A DNA stretch of 64,000 nt from Desulfacinum sp. (GTDB lineage: Bacteria > Desulfobacterota > Syntrophobacteria > Syntrophobacterales > DSM-9756), in contig JACIYN010000050.1 in NCBI GenBank assembly GCA_014359885.1, positions 1 to 64,000 of the forward strand. The letters run 5' to 3'. Of this stretch, positions 1 to 8,348 are shown piece after piece; within the stretch, counting starts at the first letter, position 1; every line of letters starts with the position of its first letter. Under the pieces are notes generated by a model, which saw only the letters and a list, made by a program, of their open reading frames with translations, did no database searches and had not been told where the DNA came from. A program made the translations under genes and the position numbers.

Positions 1-1131
1 CTGGAGCGGGCCACGGGGGTGCGGGTGCCCGTGGCCCAATGGGATCGGGCGGGACTTCCGGAACATCTGAAGATGCGATTCCGCGTGGTGGACGGGGAAG
101 AGAAGGTGATCCAGACCGGGCGGGACCTGCTGCAGCTCCAGGGGACGGCGGTGGGATCCCACCAGGATGCGGTGTGGCGGAAAGCCCGGCAACAGTGGGA
201 ACGGGAAGGGCTCACCTCCTGGGATTTCGGAAGACTGCCCCAGCGCATCGAATTGGGCCGGGATGCCTTCGGGGTCATGCGCTGCGCCTATCCGGGCCTC
301 GCCGCCGAAGGCTCCGCCGTGGCCGTGCGCCTCTATGCCGATCCCCAGGAGGCCATGAAGGCCACACGGGACGGCCTTCTGGTCCTCTACCAATGGACCT
401 TTTCGCCGGTGCTCAAGAACCTGAAAAAGGAATGGATCTTTCCCGTGCCGGGAAGAACGCGGCCCGGCATGACACCTCTGCCGCCCGCCGCCTGCACCTT
501 CCTGGGGGATTTCAAGGAGGCGGAGCGCCGTCTGCAGGTCTATATCCTGAGGGAACTCTTCGATCTCCACGACCCGCAGCCGCCCGATGAGGAGAAGTAC
601 CGCCGCACGGTCCGGGAGCTTCCCGCTCACATCGGCCCCCGGGCCCGCCAGTTGTGGGAAGAGGTCCTGGAGGTGGTGCGGGAGCGTTACCAGGTGACCT
701 CAGCCCTCATGAAGTACCGGGAACGGAGCCGCGGAAATCCGCCGGCGGTGGCCCGATTGGATGCGGTGGCCCGCGAAGTGGAAAGACTGGTGCCGGCCGA
801 TTTTCTCTTGCTCTACCGCCGGGAAGAGATGGGCCGGATCCCCCGATACCTCAAGGGGCTTCGCATCCGCACGGAACGCGCCTACGTGGCTCCGGAAAAG
901 GACGCCCAGAAATGGCGGGACGTGGAACCCTTCCAGTCCCGCTATGAGGAAGCGCTGGAGCGCTTCGGGCCCGATGCCTCCGGAGAGGTGCTCCGGTTTC
1001 TTGACGAATTTCGCTGGATGTTGGAAGAATACAAGCTGAGTTTGTTCGCGCCGGAGATCAAGACGTTGTTTCCCGTGTCCGCCAAAAGGCTGAAAGCCAA
1101 ATGGGCCGAACTGTCCACCCTGAAAATCTGA
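1..1131 (+). CDS. hrpA: ATP-dependent RNA helicase HrpA, C-terminal part (5' end outside window)
   Basis: The reading frame is open from base 1, so the gene begins upstream and only about the last 376 codons are present. The protein matches the C-terminal DUF3418 region of HrpA-type DEAH-box RNA helicases: a segment around LPEHLKMRFRVVD near the left edge, then YLKGLRIRTER, and a final FRWMLEEYKLSLFAPEIKT block close to the C terminus. The helicase motifs themselves lie outside the window. HrpA acts on RNA and stalled ribosomes in the cytoplasm. The stop codon lies inside the start region of the next gene, suggesting translational coupling. The identification is by family resemblance of the tail only. 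Confidence 0.85.
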   Translation: MERATGVRVPVAQWDRAGLPEHLKMRFRVVDGEEKVIQTGRDLLQLQGTAVGSHQDAVWRKARQQWEREGLTSWDFGRLPQRIELGRDAFGVMRCAYPGLAAEGSAVAVRLYADPQEAMKATRDGLLVLYQWTFSPVLKNLKKEWIFPVPGRTRPGMTPLPPAACTFLGDFKEAERRLQVYILRELFDLHDPQPPDEEKYRRTVRELPAHIGPRARQLWEEVLEVVRERYQVTSALMKYRERSRGNPPAVARLDAVAREVERLVPADFLLLYRREEMGRIPRYLKGLRIRTERAYVAPEKDAQKWRDVEPFQSRYEEALERFGPDASGEVLRFLDEFRWMLEEYKLSLFAPEIKTLFPVSAKRLKAKWAELSTLKI

Positions 1132-1997
1132 ACGCCGCCGGAAACGGCGTGGGGCACGCGTGGTGGGACGAGCTGCTGCACCACCCGGAAGAGCTTCAAG
1201 CGCACATCCAGGAACGACTGGCCTCGAGTCTGGACGAGAAGGCGGTGGCGGGCGCGGCCCGCTATTATCCTCAAACGTCTTCCAGCGTGCTGCTTCTTTT
1301 GGGATGCGGCCTTTTGGAAAGAGGATGCCAACAGGATGCATGCATCATTTTGAACCGCCGTTCCCGCCTGGTTCGGCAGGCGGGCGATTTGTGCTGCCCG
1401 GGAGGGACCGTGGAAAGGGGGCTGGATCCGGTTTTGGCGCGCCTGATCAGCCTGCCGCCGCTTCCCCTGGGCCGCTGGCCGCACTGGAAAAAGCTCAAGA
1501 AGAGCTGTCCGCGGAAGGCGCGTCTCACCGCCGTGCATCTCGCCACGTGCCTTCGGGAAAGCTGGGAGGAGATGCGCCTGAACCCCCTCAAGGTCCGTTT
1601 TCTGGGCCCGCTTCCTCCCGAAAAATTGCGGCTTTTCACCAAAGTGATCCATCCGCTGGTGGGCTGGATCGAAGGGGCCCACCGCTTCGTTCCCAATTGG
1701 GAAGTGGACCGGATCGTGGCCATCCCGCTCCGAAAGCTGTTGGACCCCGAAAACTACTACCGGTACCGCCTCTACGTGGACCCCGACATGGCGGGCCATG
1801 TGGACCCCACCCCCCGGGATTTTCGCTGCTTCCTGCACCAGGACGGTAGCCAGGTGGAGGTCCTTTGGGGGGCCACCTTCCGCATCGTGACCCTCTTTCT
1901 CGAGCGAGTCTTTGATTTCGTCCCTCCCGACGTGTCCCAACGGCCGTTCGTGCCGGGCCTTCTCAACCACACCTATCTCAACGGCACCCGCGTCTGA
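1101..1997 (+). CDS. Nudix hydrolase (CoA-pyrophosphatase-like)
   Basis: A 298-residue protein with a split Nudix signature: GDLCCPGGTVERG is followed about 60 residues later by CLRESWEEMRLNP, supplying the REXXEE metal-binding core. Nudix enzymes hydrolyse nucleoside diphosphates linked to another moiety; a CPGG start to the box and a long insertion recall the CoA/acyl-CoA branch, but the substrate is not determinable here. The ATG at 1101 overlaps the end of hrpA by 31 bases; an in-frame GTG at 1149, after the hrpA stop, is an alternative start and would remove a poorly conserved leader. The interval between the two Nudix halves is longer than in a canonical 23-residue box, which is the main oddity. 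Confidence 0.7.
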   Translation: MGRTVHPENLNAAGNGVGHAWWDELLHHPEELQAHIQERLASSLDEKAVAGAARYYPQTSSSVLLLLGCGLLERGCQQDACIILNRRSRLVRQAGDLCCPGGTVERGLDPVLARLISLPPLPLGRWPHWKKLKKSCPRKARLTAVHLATCLRESWEEMRLNPLKVRFLGPLPPEKLRLFTKVIHPLVGWIEGAHRFVPNWEVDRIVAIPLRKLLDPENYYRYRLYVDPDMAGHVDPTPRDFRCFLHQDGSQVEVLWGATFRIVTLFLERVFDFVPPDVSQRPFVPGLLNHTYLNGTRV

Positions 1998-2050
1998 CCA
2001 CTCTCTTTTGGCGCACTCCCTGCAAGAGCATTGACGTTATGTCCGGCGAG

Positions 2051-2071
2051 CTGTACGGTCATAATGTACAG
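2051..2071. promoter_or_regulatory. Candidate YefM operator (inverted CTGTAC/GTACAG)
   Basis: CTGTAC and GTACAG form an inverted repeat separated by nine bases, ending 16 bases before the antitoxin ATG. YefM-family antitoxins are known to bind paired TGTACA-type hexamers; here TGTACG and TGTACA are spaced 13 bases start to start. The element overlaps a CATAAT box at 2060-2065, so binding would block transcription of its own operon. Confidence 0.6.
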
Positions 2072-2087
2072 ATAAAGGAGGGATAAA

Positions 2088-2375
2088 ATGACCATACAGA
2101 CAACCTACACGGATGCCCGGGCTCGGCTTGCTTCCTTGATCGACCAGGTCGTGGAAGATCGGGAAGTCGTCATCATCCGCCGGCGTGGGAAGGAAGACGT
2201 GGCCATGATTGCGGCCGACGAATTGGCCGGGATTCTTGAGACCGCGCACCTTTTGCGATCGCCCGCCAACGCCCTGCGGCTTCATTCCGCTCTGGAGCGG
2301 GTCAGAAAGCGGGAAGGATCAGCCCAGACCATCGGGGAGCTTCGCCGAGAGGTGGGTCTCGATGAGCCCGTCTGA
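2088..2375 (+). CDS. yefM: Antitoxin, Phd/YefM family
   Basis: A 95-residue protein with the typical YefM start (MTIQTTYTDARARLASLIDQV), a central VVIIRRRGKEDVAMIAADELAGILET strand-turn-helix and a C-terminal tail that would wrap the toxin. A strong AGGAGG Shine-Dalgarno lies seven bases before the ATG. It neutralises the downstream YoeB-type RNase and, with it, represses the operon by binding the palindrome just upstream. The stop overlaps the toxin start by 14 bases, the usual translational coupling for this pair. Confidence 0.9.
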   Translation: MTIQTTYTDARARLASLIDQVVEDREVVIIRRRGKEDVAMIAADELAGILETAHLLRSPANALRLHSALERVRKREGSAQTIGELRREVGLDEPV

Positions 2376-2643
2376 GCCGACAGGGGAGAGAGAAGCCGTA
2401 TTTCATCCCGAATTCAGGGAGGATTTGCGATACTGGGTGGAGACGGATCGCAGAACGGCCCTTCGCATCTTCAAATTGATAGAAGCGGTCATGAGGGATC
2501 CGTTTCAGGGTGTCGGCAAGCCCGAGCGCCTGAAATTTTTGGGATCCGGCGTCTGGTCGCGGCGCATCACCCAGGAACATCGTTTGGTTTATGTGGTGAG
2601 CCAGGGGAGAATCGATTTCGTCCAGTGCCGCTACCATTATTGA
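2362..2643 (+). CDS. yoeB: Toxin, YoeB/Txe family mRNA endoribonuclease
   Basis: A 93-residue protein matching YoeB, a ribosome-dependent mRNase that cleaves at the A site. Family catalytic residues are visible: Glu55 in GKPERLK, Arg68 in WSRRI, and the terminal His92-Tyr93 of CRYHY. The C terminus ends exactly at the conserved HY pair as in E. coli YoeB. The ATG at 2362 was chosen because it overlaps the antitoxin end by 14 bases and gives the family length; the longer open frame upstream is antitoxin in another frame. The reading frame is intact, so the module may be active. Confidence 0.9.
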   Translation: MSPSEPTGEREAVFHPEFREDLRYWVETDRRTALRIFKLIEAVMRDPFQGVGKPERLKFLGSGVWSRRITQEHRLVYVVSQGRIDFVQCRYHY

Positions 2644-2686
2644 TGGGCTGCGGCTTCACCATGGCGCTGGACAACCTGTCGCTTTC

Positions 2687-3583
2687 TCACGGCAATGGGG
2701 AGGAAGGGTCCTCGGGCCGGGAGGCGGCGGCGCGGAGCTGGCGGCAGAGGACGTTGACCAGGGCCCAGATGGTGTCCAGGGATTCCAGTTGCCGGGAGAT
2801 GGACGGGTCGAAGCGCAGGTGCAGGGACGCCTTGAACTCGTCGTCTCCTTCCCAGAAGACGGCCTGGATGGGAATCCGGGGAAGCGCCCAGAAACGGTAG
2901 GCCACGTCTCCCGCCTCCACCGGGACGCCTCCCACCTTTTCCGCCGCTTCACAAAACCGGTTCCGATCGTAGTCCAGGCTCTTGAGCACCCACGGCAAAG
3001 GAAAGGCGTGCGGTCCGGCAAAGAACTGGAGCCCTCCGGGGATTTCCTTTTCGCTGATCCAGCGGCCTTCCAGCGGCACCGGCCGGGCTTCCAAAAGATA
3101 GTGCAAAAGAACCAGCCCGGTTTGAAAATCCAGTTTGTCCGACGGGAGATCCTCCACCACCCATAGGGTTTCGTCTTCGGGTCGGCAAAAGTAGGCGCCG
3201 TTGAGAAACGGAATGCGATAGGCCCGGCTTTCTTCCCGCCATTGGACCTGGGCACGACGGCACACCTCTTGGGGGTCCAGGTTCCTCAGCCGCTCCCAAA
3301 GCAGGGGATCCAGTTCGTCCAGGGTCTGGTAGGGTCCCTGGGCTTCGAAGGTTTCCAGAAGAGGGGCGATCACGGCGCGGGCGCGGGTGATGTCCTGGGC
3401 CGGCACCAGGATCTGGCCCCAACCGCGCTGCGGGACGAAGAGGCCGTCGTAGGCGGTTTCTTCAAAGGAACGCACCAGAATCGGGATGCCTTCCTTTTCC
3501 AAGGCGTCGGTGAGAAGATCCGCTTCGAAACGGTTTGCCAGCGTGTGGCAGAGCATCCAGCGCGGGGCGTCTTCCTTTGTCAT
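2687..3583 (-). CDS. DUF2007 + DUF3786 domain protein
   Basis: A 298-residue protein. Residues 1-75 (WMLCHTLANRFEADLLTDALEKEGIPILVRS) resemble DUF2007, a small ferredoxin-like fold that detects or binds a partner. Residues about 105-285 match DUF3786, with GAYFCRPEDETLWVVEDL, a GPHAFPLPW stretch and VFWEGDDEFKASLHLRFD. DUF3786 proteins are common in anaerobes, often near Fe-S or corrinoid genes, but have no assigned reaction. A GGAGG site sits before the ATG. The next gene upstream on the same strand is a small Fe-S protein 16 bases away, so they are probably co-transcribed. Confidence 0.75.
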   Translation of the reverse strand: MTKEDAPRWMLCHTLANRFEADLLTDALEKEGIPILVRSFEETAYDGLFVPQRGWGQILVPAQDITRARAVIAPLLETFEAQGPYQTLDELDPLLWERLRNLDPQEVCRRAQVQWREESRAYRIPFLNGAYFCRPEDETLWVVEDLPSDKLDFQTGLVLLHYLLEARPVPLEGRWISEKEIPGGLQFFAGPHAFPLPWVLKSLDYDRNRFCEAAEKVGGVPVEAGDVAYRFWALPRIPIQAVFWEGDDEFKASLHLRFDPSISRQLESLDTIWALVNVLCRQLRAAASRPEDPSSPLP

Positions 3584-3599
3584 GATGGAGCCTCCCTGT

Positions 3600-4163
3600 T
3601 CAGGAACCGGCGGGGAAACCTTGGGCGGCCAGTTGATTCACGAAACGGCTGGTTTCGGGATCTTCCGGGCTGGCTTCCGGACACGCGGTGAAAGGAATCT
3701 CTCGCCGGAAAACCCGGGCGGCGAAGGCCATGCACGTGGCGTCCCCGCAGGCGCCGCAATTGGTTCCAGGCAGGCGGCGGTAGATCTCCAGCACGGTCAG
3801 GGACACCTGCCGGCGCTCGACGGGTTCGATGGAATCCTTTCGCCGCTTCACGTCTTCGATCCGGGCCCTGTACCTTTCGCACCACTCCTCGGCGTCGTCC
3901 AGGCCCGTCACGTCGGTGATGGTGATCCGATCCCCGTAGATGCCCACGATGTGGCCTTCGTCCATCAGGTTGATCACCCCGGTGCCATGCACGTAGGTGC
4001 AGGCGGGGAGGACTGCAGCCAGGTAGGGTAGCAGATCGTCCATGGGCTCTTCCAGCACCATGATCACGTTGTAGTGGTCCGACTGGGGCATGCATTCGAT
4101 GTTGACCAGCTGGAAGGAGTATCCCTCCCGCCGATGAATGGCGCCCACCGGCACGTCGTTCAT
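3600..4163 (-). CDS. Small 4Fe-4S protein with NCGACGDATC cluster motif
   Basis: A 187-residue protein. Near residue 135 it carries GTNCGACGDATCMAFAARV followed by a fourth Cys in FTACPEA, the C-x2-C-x4-C-x16-C pattern of the Fe-S domain found in RnfB, AcsC/AcsD and related proteins. The N-terminal ~110 residues (EGYSFQLVNIECMPQSDHYNVIMVLEEPMDDLLPYLAA...) contain no cofactor motif. The domain suggests electron transfer or a corrinoid/CO-dehydrogenase accessory role, but no partner is encoded nearby. The ATG overlaps the stop of the J-domain gene as ATGA, so the two are translationally coupled; longer in-frame extension upstream is J-domain gene sequence. Confidence 0.75.
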   Translation of the reverse strand: MNDVPVGAIHRREGYSFQLVNIECMPQSDHYNVIMVLEEPMDDLLPYLAAVLPACTYVHGTGVINLMDEGHIVGIYGDRITITDVTGLDDAEEWCERYRARIEDVKRRKDSIEPVERRQVSLTVLEIYRRLPGTNCGACGDATCMAFAARVFRREIPFTACPEASPEDPETSRFVNQLAAQGFPAGS

Positions 4164-4642
4164 GCTCGACCGTCCTTTCTCTGCTTGGCAAGAGTGTCGT
4201 AAGCCCATTGGATCTCTTGGAATTTCTTGTGGGCCAATTGCTGAAATTCCTCGCCCAGATGGCTCACCTTGTCCGGGTGGTAACGATTGGCCATCCGATG
4301 GTAGGCCTTCTTGATGGTCTCCCAGTCCGCGTCCGGGGCCACTCCCAGCACCTGGTAGGGGTCCGGCGGGCCGGACGATCCGCCGGTGGTGTCCGACCGG
4401 CGGGTCCCGCCGCCTTGGCCCGGTCCCGCCGATCCGGCGGAGCCGCCTTCGGATCCGGGTCGGGGTCCGGATCCCGCGGTCCTTCCCCACGGTGCGCCCT
4501 TTTTGAAAAAGAGGTAGTAGAGGGCGATCAGCAAAATGATGTCGTCGGACCAGCCGGGTCCGATGAACGCATCGGGAAAGAGATCCGTCGGCAGAAGCAG
4601 ATAGGCGAACCAGGCGATCAGGGGCCAGTAGCGTCCCAGCAT
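4160..4642 (-). CDS. Membrane-anchored DUF1232/J-domain protein
   Basis: A 160-residue protein. Residues 1-45 form two hydrophobic stretches (WPLIAWFAYLLLP and DDIILLIALYYLFF) typical of the DUF1232 membrane segment. A Gly/Ser/Pro-rich linker spans about 47-92. Residues 93-155 are a J domain, PDPYQVLGVAPDADWETIKKAYHRMANRYHPDKV, with the HPD tripeptide needed to stimulate DnaK ATPase. It likely recruits Hsp70 to the membrane surface. It heads a two-gene unit with the Fe-S protein. The client is unknown. Confidence 0.85.
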   Translation of the reverse strand: MLGRYWPLIAWFAYLLLPTDLFPDAFIGPGWSDDIILLIALYYLFFKKGAPWGRTAGSGPRPGSEGGSAGSAGPGQGGGTRRSDTTGGSSGPPDPYQVLGVAPDADWETIKKAYHRMANRYHPDKVSHLGEEFQQLAHKKFQEIQWAYDTLAKQRKDGRA

Positions 4643-4743
4643 GGCGGTCTCCGCGATGAATAAACATTTCCAGCGGGCGGCCGTTCATTGTAGCTTAGGA
4701 GGCGCTGGAAGGGAATGGCTGCACGAAAAGAGAGGGAACCCCC

Positions 4744-5844
4744 ATGGTGAAGCTGGACGATATCCAAAGGCCGGCCCTGCTCGTCAACGAAGACCAGGTC
4801 CGCCGAAACATTCAATGGATGGCGGAAAAGGCCGAAAGATGCGGGGTGCGGTTCCGGCCCCATTTCAAGACGCACCAGTCCAGAGAGATCGGGCAATGGT
4901 TCCGTGAAGCGGGCGTAAAGGCCATCACGGTTTCTTCGCTCACCATGGCCCGCTATTTCGTGGAAGACGGATGGGATGACATCACCGTGGCCTTCCCCGT
5001 CAACCTGCGCGAGATGGACCTCATCAACGACCTGGCGGGCCGCATCCAACTCAATGTGCTGGCCGTCCACCCGGAAACGGTCGCTGCACTGGAATCGGGA
5101 CTGCGGACTTCCGTGGGCCTCTTTATCAAGGTGGACTCCGGTTACCATCGAACCGGGGTGGACCCGGACGACCATACCGTCATGGAGCGGTTCGCAGAAG
5201 AGCTCGCGGCGTGCCGCCGGGTGCGGTTTCGAGGACTTCTTACCCACGCGGGCCACAGCTACAAGGCCCGAAGCAAGGACCAGATTCAGGCCGTACACCG
5301 GCAATCCCTGGCGGCCATGGCCCGGGTAAAAGATGCGCTGGCCTCTCGATATCCGGACCTGCAGGTTTCCGTGGGGGATACGCCCACGTGCAGTGTGGCG
5401 GAAGATTTTTCGGGCGTGGACGAAATCCGGCCCGGCGCCTTCGTCTTCTACGATCTCACGCAGTTTCGGATCGGTGCCTGCACGATGGAGGAGGTGGCCA
5501 TGGCGGCGGCCTGCCCGGTGGTGGCCCGGCATCCGGACCGGGGGGAGGTGGTGATCTACGGGGGCGCCGTGCATCTGTCCAAGGACGCCGTGGAAGGCCC
5601 AGACGGAAAGCCCGTCTACGGCTGGGTGGCGGAATTTGCCGAAGACGGCTGGAAAGCCCCCACGGGGTGCTGTTCCGTGACGGCGGTTTCCCAGGAGCAC
5701 GGGATCGTGCGGGCGTGTCCGGAACATTTGGAACGCCTGCGGGTGGGAGACCTGGTGGCCGTGGTGCCCGCCCATTGCTGCCTCACGGCCAACCTGATGG
5801 GTGCCTACCAAACCCTGGACGGGCGGGTGATCTCCAGGTTGTAA
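4744..5844 (+). CDS. PLP-dependent D-threonine aldolase / D-serine dehydratase-like enzyme
   Basis: A 366-residue protein of the alanine-racemase-type (fold III) PLP family. The N-terminal barrel holds RPHFKTHQS with Lys42 as the expected Schiff-base lysine; KVDSGYHRTGVD and LTHAGHSY follow. The C-terminal beta domain ends VVPAHCCLTANL, whose His-Cys pair matches the metal site of D-threonine aldolase/D-serine dehydratase relatives. The reaction is therefore cleavage or dehydration of a D-3-hydroxy amino acid, with the exact substrate unresolved. It is transcribed alone and divergently from the J-domain unit. A GAGAGGG site precedes the ATG. Confidence 0.8.
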   Translation: MVKLDDIQRPALLVNEDQVRRNIQWMAEKAERCGVRFRPHFKTHQSREIGQWFREAGVKAITVSSLTMARYFVEDGWDDITVAFPVNLREMDLINDLAGRIQLNVLAVHPETVAALESGLRTSVGLFIKVDSGYHRTGVDPDDHTVMERFAEELAACRRVRFRGLLTHAGHSYKARSKDQIQAVHRQSLAAMARVKDALASRYPDLQVSVGDTPTCSVAEDFSGVDEIRPGAFVFYDLTQFRIGACTMEEVAMAAACPVVARHPDRGEVVIYGGAVHLSKDAVEGPDGKPVYGWVAEFAEDGWKAPTGCCSVTAVSQEHGIVRACPEHLERLRVGDLVAVVPAHCCLTANLMGAYQTLDGRVISRL

Positions 5845-5903
5845 CGCCCCCGGCGGGACCCGACCTGATCGCAGGGCGAACCCCCGCGACCAGCCAGTCC
5901 CGT

Positions 5904-5963
5904 CACTCATCGCCCATCACCCATCACCCATCACCCATCACTCATCACTCATCACTCATCACG
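5904..5963. repeat. Heptamer tandem repeat (CATCACY type)
   Basis: About eight units of a 7-bp motif (CATCACC / CATCACT) fill the gap between the PLP enzyme and porB, which converge here. The porB stop codon at 5959-5961 falls inside the last unit. Other 7-bp-period arrays with different units lie at 10.1, 10.3, 16.51 and 16.57 kb. Confidence 0.85.
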
Positions 5964-6861
5964 CCAGGGTGCCGGCGGCGCTCATGGAAACCCCCGCCTT
6001 GCGGAGGAGCAGCTCCCAGTCTTCGTTGACCATCTCCTGGATCTGCTCCAGGTCGTCGTCGGTCAGGTGCTTGAAGCGCCCCTGCAATTTGAAGTACTCC
6101 CGCACCAGGTATCCCTTGGGCATGTAGTTGATGGTGTAGCGCACCCCGTTTTCCACCTCGTAGAGGGGAAAGATGTTGGTCTGAACGGCCATGCGGGCGA
6201 TCTTGATGGCCATCTCGGAAGGGATGCGCCAGCCCGTGGGGCAGGATGCGTAGATGTGCAGGAACCGGGAGCCCTTGATGCTCTTGGCCTTCTTCACCTT
6301 GCGCACCAGGTCCTCCGGAAAGGCGATGCTGGCCGTGGCGGCATAGGGGATGCGGTGGGCCACCAGGGCCTCCACGATGTTCTTCTTGCGGAGGCGCTTC
6401 CATTCCTGGCCCGGGGTGGTGGTGGTCCAGGCGCCGTAGGGGGTGGAGGAGCTGCGCTGGACGCCCGTGTTCATGTAGGCTTCGTTGTCGTAGCAGACGT
6501 AGATGAAGTCCTCGTTCCGCTCCACGGCACCGCTCAGGGCCTGAAAGCCGATGTCGAAGGTTCCTCCGTCCCCGGCCCACGTCACCACGGTGGTCTCCTT
6601 GTCGCCCTTGGCGTCCAGGGCGGCCCGGAGGCCGCTGGCCACGGCGCCGCCGGTTTCAAAGGCCGTATGGAGCACGGGCACCTTCAGGGTGGATTGGGGG
6701 TAAGGGCCTGCGATGATGGACCAGCAGCAGGCGGGGATCACCATCATGGTCTTGTCCCCCAGGGCCTTCAGAAGAAAACGCATGGCGATGGCCGCGCCGC
6801 AGCCCGGGCAGCCCACATGCCCAGAACACATGTATTCGCGATCCAAGACGTCCAGTTCCAT
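5959..6861 (-). CDS. porB: Pyruvate:ferredoxin oxidoreductase, beta subunit
   Basis: A 300-residue TPP-binding subunit. The N terminus holds SGHVGCPGCGAAIAMR, supplying Cys ligands of the proximal 4Fe-4S cluster, and the TPP/Mg motif is WAGDGGTFDIGFQALSGAVERN with a downstream YDNEAYMNTG. With alpha (PorA) and gamma (PorG) it catalyses reversible oxidative decarboxylation of pyruvate to acetyl-CoA, reducing ferredoxin in the cytoplasm. It is the last gene of the minus-strand por operon, 229 bases after porA, a gap that contains a perfect 28-bp palindrome. The pyruvate assignment over other 2-oxoacids rests on overall similarity and the separate kor set nearby. Confidence 0.9.
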   Translation of the reverse strand: MELDVLDREYMCSGHVGCPGCGAAIAMRFLLKALGDKTMMVIPACCWSIIAGPYPQSTLKVPVLHTAFETGGAVASGLRAALDAKGDKETTVVTWAGDGGTFDIGFQALSGAVERNEDFIYVCYDNEAYMNTGVQRSSSTPYGAWTTTTPGQEWKRLRKKNIVEALVAHRIPYAATASIAFPEDLVRKVKKAKSIKGSRFLHIYASCPTGWRIPSEMAIKIARMAVQTNIFPLYEVENGVRYTINYMPKGYLVREYFKLQGRFKHLTDDDLEQIQEMVNEDWELLLRKAGVSMSAAGTLA

Positions 6862-7007
6862 GGTGTCATTCCTTTCGTGCCGTTTTCGGAAGGCGTCCGA
6901 AAACGGGTTTGGGGCGTCGTCAAGCGGTCGAGAATCCGCCCCTCTTCATGGCGTCCGGGTTTCGGCCCGGCGAAAGCCGGGGTTCCTGCCGGTGGTGCCT
7001 GTTTCCT

Positions 7008-7035
7008 GTAGGGGCGGTTCGCGAACCGCCCCTAC
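7008..7035. repeat. 28-bp perfect palindrome, GTAGGGGCG family
   Basis: GTAGGGGCGGTTC and its exact complement around a central GC form a perfect palindrome between porA and porB. Related copies with different loop sequence lie at about 11945, 12057, 50867, 50933 and 62979. As RNA it would form a strong hairpin and could protect or attenuate the porA-porB transcript. Confidence 0.85.
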
Positions 7036-7090
7036 GCGGACAACGAACACTCGATCGCTCGGAAGGTGCATGCCATTTTCCGGCAAATCC

Positions 7091-8260
7091 CTATGCGGCG
7101 GGAGCCGGCTGATGAAGGCCGATCCAGATGCTTTCGCCCTCCGGATGGGCGCTCGTCTTGGTCCTCCAGTAGATGTCCTCGATCACGTCCGTGGTCACAT
7201 CCCGTCCGCCGAGCCCGGCCACATACCCGTAAACCAGGGGGCGTCGCGCCAGGTTGCACAGGGCCGAACGGATTTCCTGGGCGAAGATCCCCCCGGCACC
7301 GAAGGAGAAGTTGCGGTCGATGACGGCGAGTTTCTTGGCATGGGCCGTATGGGTTCGCAGCGCCTCGAAGGGGAAGGGCCGGAAGGCCTTCATCTTGAGC
7401 AGGCCCACCTTTTCCCCCTTTTCCCGCAGTTGCCGGACCACCAGCCGGCTGGTGCTGGTCACCGTCCCCGACGTCACCAAGATAATGTCCGCATCGTCGC
7501 ATTGCACGGCTTCCACCGCTCCGTAGCGGCGGCCGAAAAGCTTCTCGTAGTCGTCTTCGATGGCGTCCAGCACGCCCAAGGCCGATTCCATGGCGTCCTG
7601 GAGGCTCCGCCGCATCTCCATGTAGACGTTGGGCGGTGCCAGCTGGTTGAAGGCCGACGGATGTTGCGTATCCAACTGGAAGGCAGGCTTGAAGGGCGGC
7701 AGAAACCGGTCCGCGTCCTCCTGGTCCGGAATGTCCACGGGTTCATAGGTGTGGGAAAGGAAAAAGGCGTCCAGGATCACCATGACGGGCAGAGAAACCG
7801 TCTCCGCCAGCCGGAACGCCTGGAGCGTGGTGTCCAGCGCCTCCTGGGCGTCCTCGCAGTAGAGCTGGATCCATCCCGTGTCCCGCTGGGCCAGGCTGTC
7901 GGTCTGTTCCGTCCAGATGTTCCAGCCAGGAGCCAGGGCCCGGTTGACCTCCGCCATGACGATGGGAAGGCGCGCGCCCGAGGCCCAATGGAGCAACTCG
8001 TGCATGAGGGCCAGTCCCTGGGATGAAGTGGCCGTGAAGGTGCGAACGCCCGCCGAGGCGGCTCCGATGAGGGCCGCCATGGCCGAGTGCTCGCTCTCCA
8101 CCCTAAGGAACTTGGCGTTCAGGGTGCCGTCCGAACAATATTCCGAAAGCAATTCCACGATATGGGTCTGGGGCGTGATCGGATAGGCCGAAATCACGTC
8201 CGCACGAGCCAGCCGCACCGCTTCCGATACGGCATGACTTCCTTCCACAACCTTTTTCAT
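7091..8260 (-). CDS. porA: Pyruvate:ferredoxin oxidoreductase, alpha subunit
   Basis: A 389-residue subunit with the N-terminal pyrimidine-binding domain signature (ADVISAYPITPQTHIVELLSEY), the SEHSAMAALIGAASAGVRTFTATSSQGLALMHE segment that contacts TPP, and a C-terminal transketolase-C-like domain (DIILVTSGTVTSTSRLVVRQLREKGEKVGLLKMKAFRPFPFEAL). It pairs with PorB. Its start follows the flavoprotein gene by 88 bases, in a gap with loosely 7-bp-periodic sequence. Confidence 0.92.
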   Translation of the reverse strand: MKKVVEGSHAVSEAVRLARADVISAYPITPQTHIVELLSEYCSDGTLNAKFLRVESEHSAMAALIGAASAGVRTFTATSSQGLALMHELLHWASGARLPIVMAEVNRALAPGWNIWTEQTDSLAQRDTGWIQLYCEDAQEALDTTLQAFRLAETVSLPVMVILDAFFLSHTYEPVDIPDQEDADRFLPPFKPAFQLDTQHPSAFNQLAPPNVYMEMRRSLQDAMESALGVLDAIEDDYEKLFGRRYGAVEAVQCDDADIILVTSGTVTSTSRLVVRQLREKGEKVGLLKMKAFRPFPFEALRTHTAHAKKLAVIDRNFSFGAGGIFAQEIRSALCNLARRPLVYGYVAGLGGRDVTTDVIEDIYWRTKTSAHPEGESIWIGLHQPAPAA

Positions 8261-8348
8261 CTTTATCCTCCCGGATCCAGGCGCTTCTCGGGCATCCCGA
8301 AGCGCCCATCCTCCCCATTTCTTATCCCATACCCCTTAGCCCTTATCC

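Noticed and set aside
2209-2643. Longer 144-residue version of the YoeB toxin
   Set aside because: The first 51 codons are the antitoxin gene read in another frame; the start at 2362 gives the family length.
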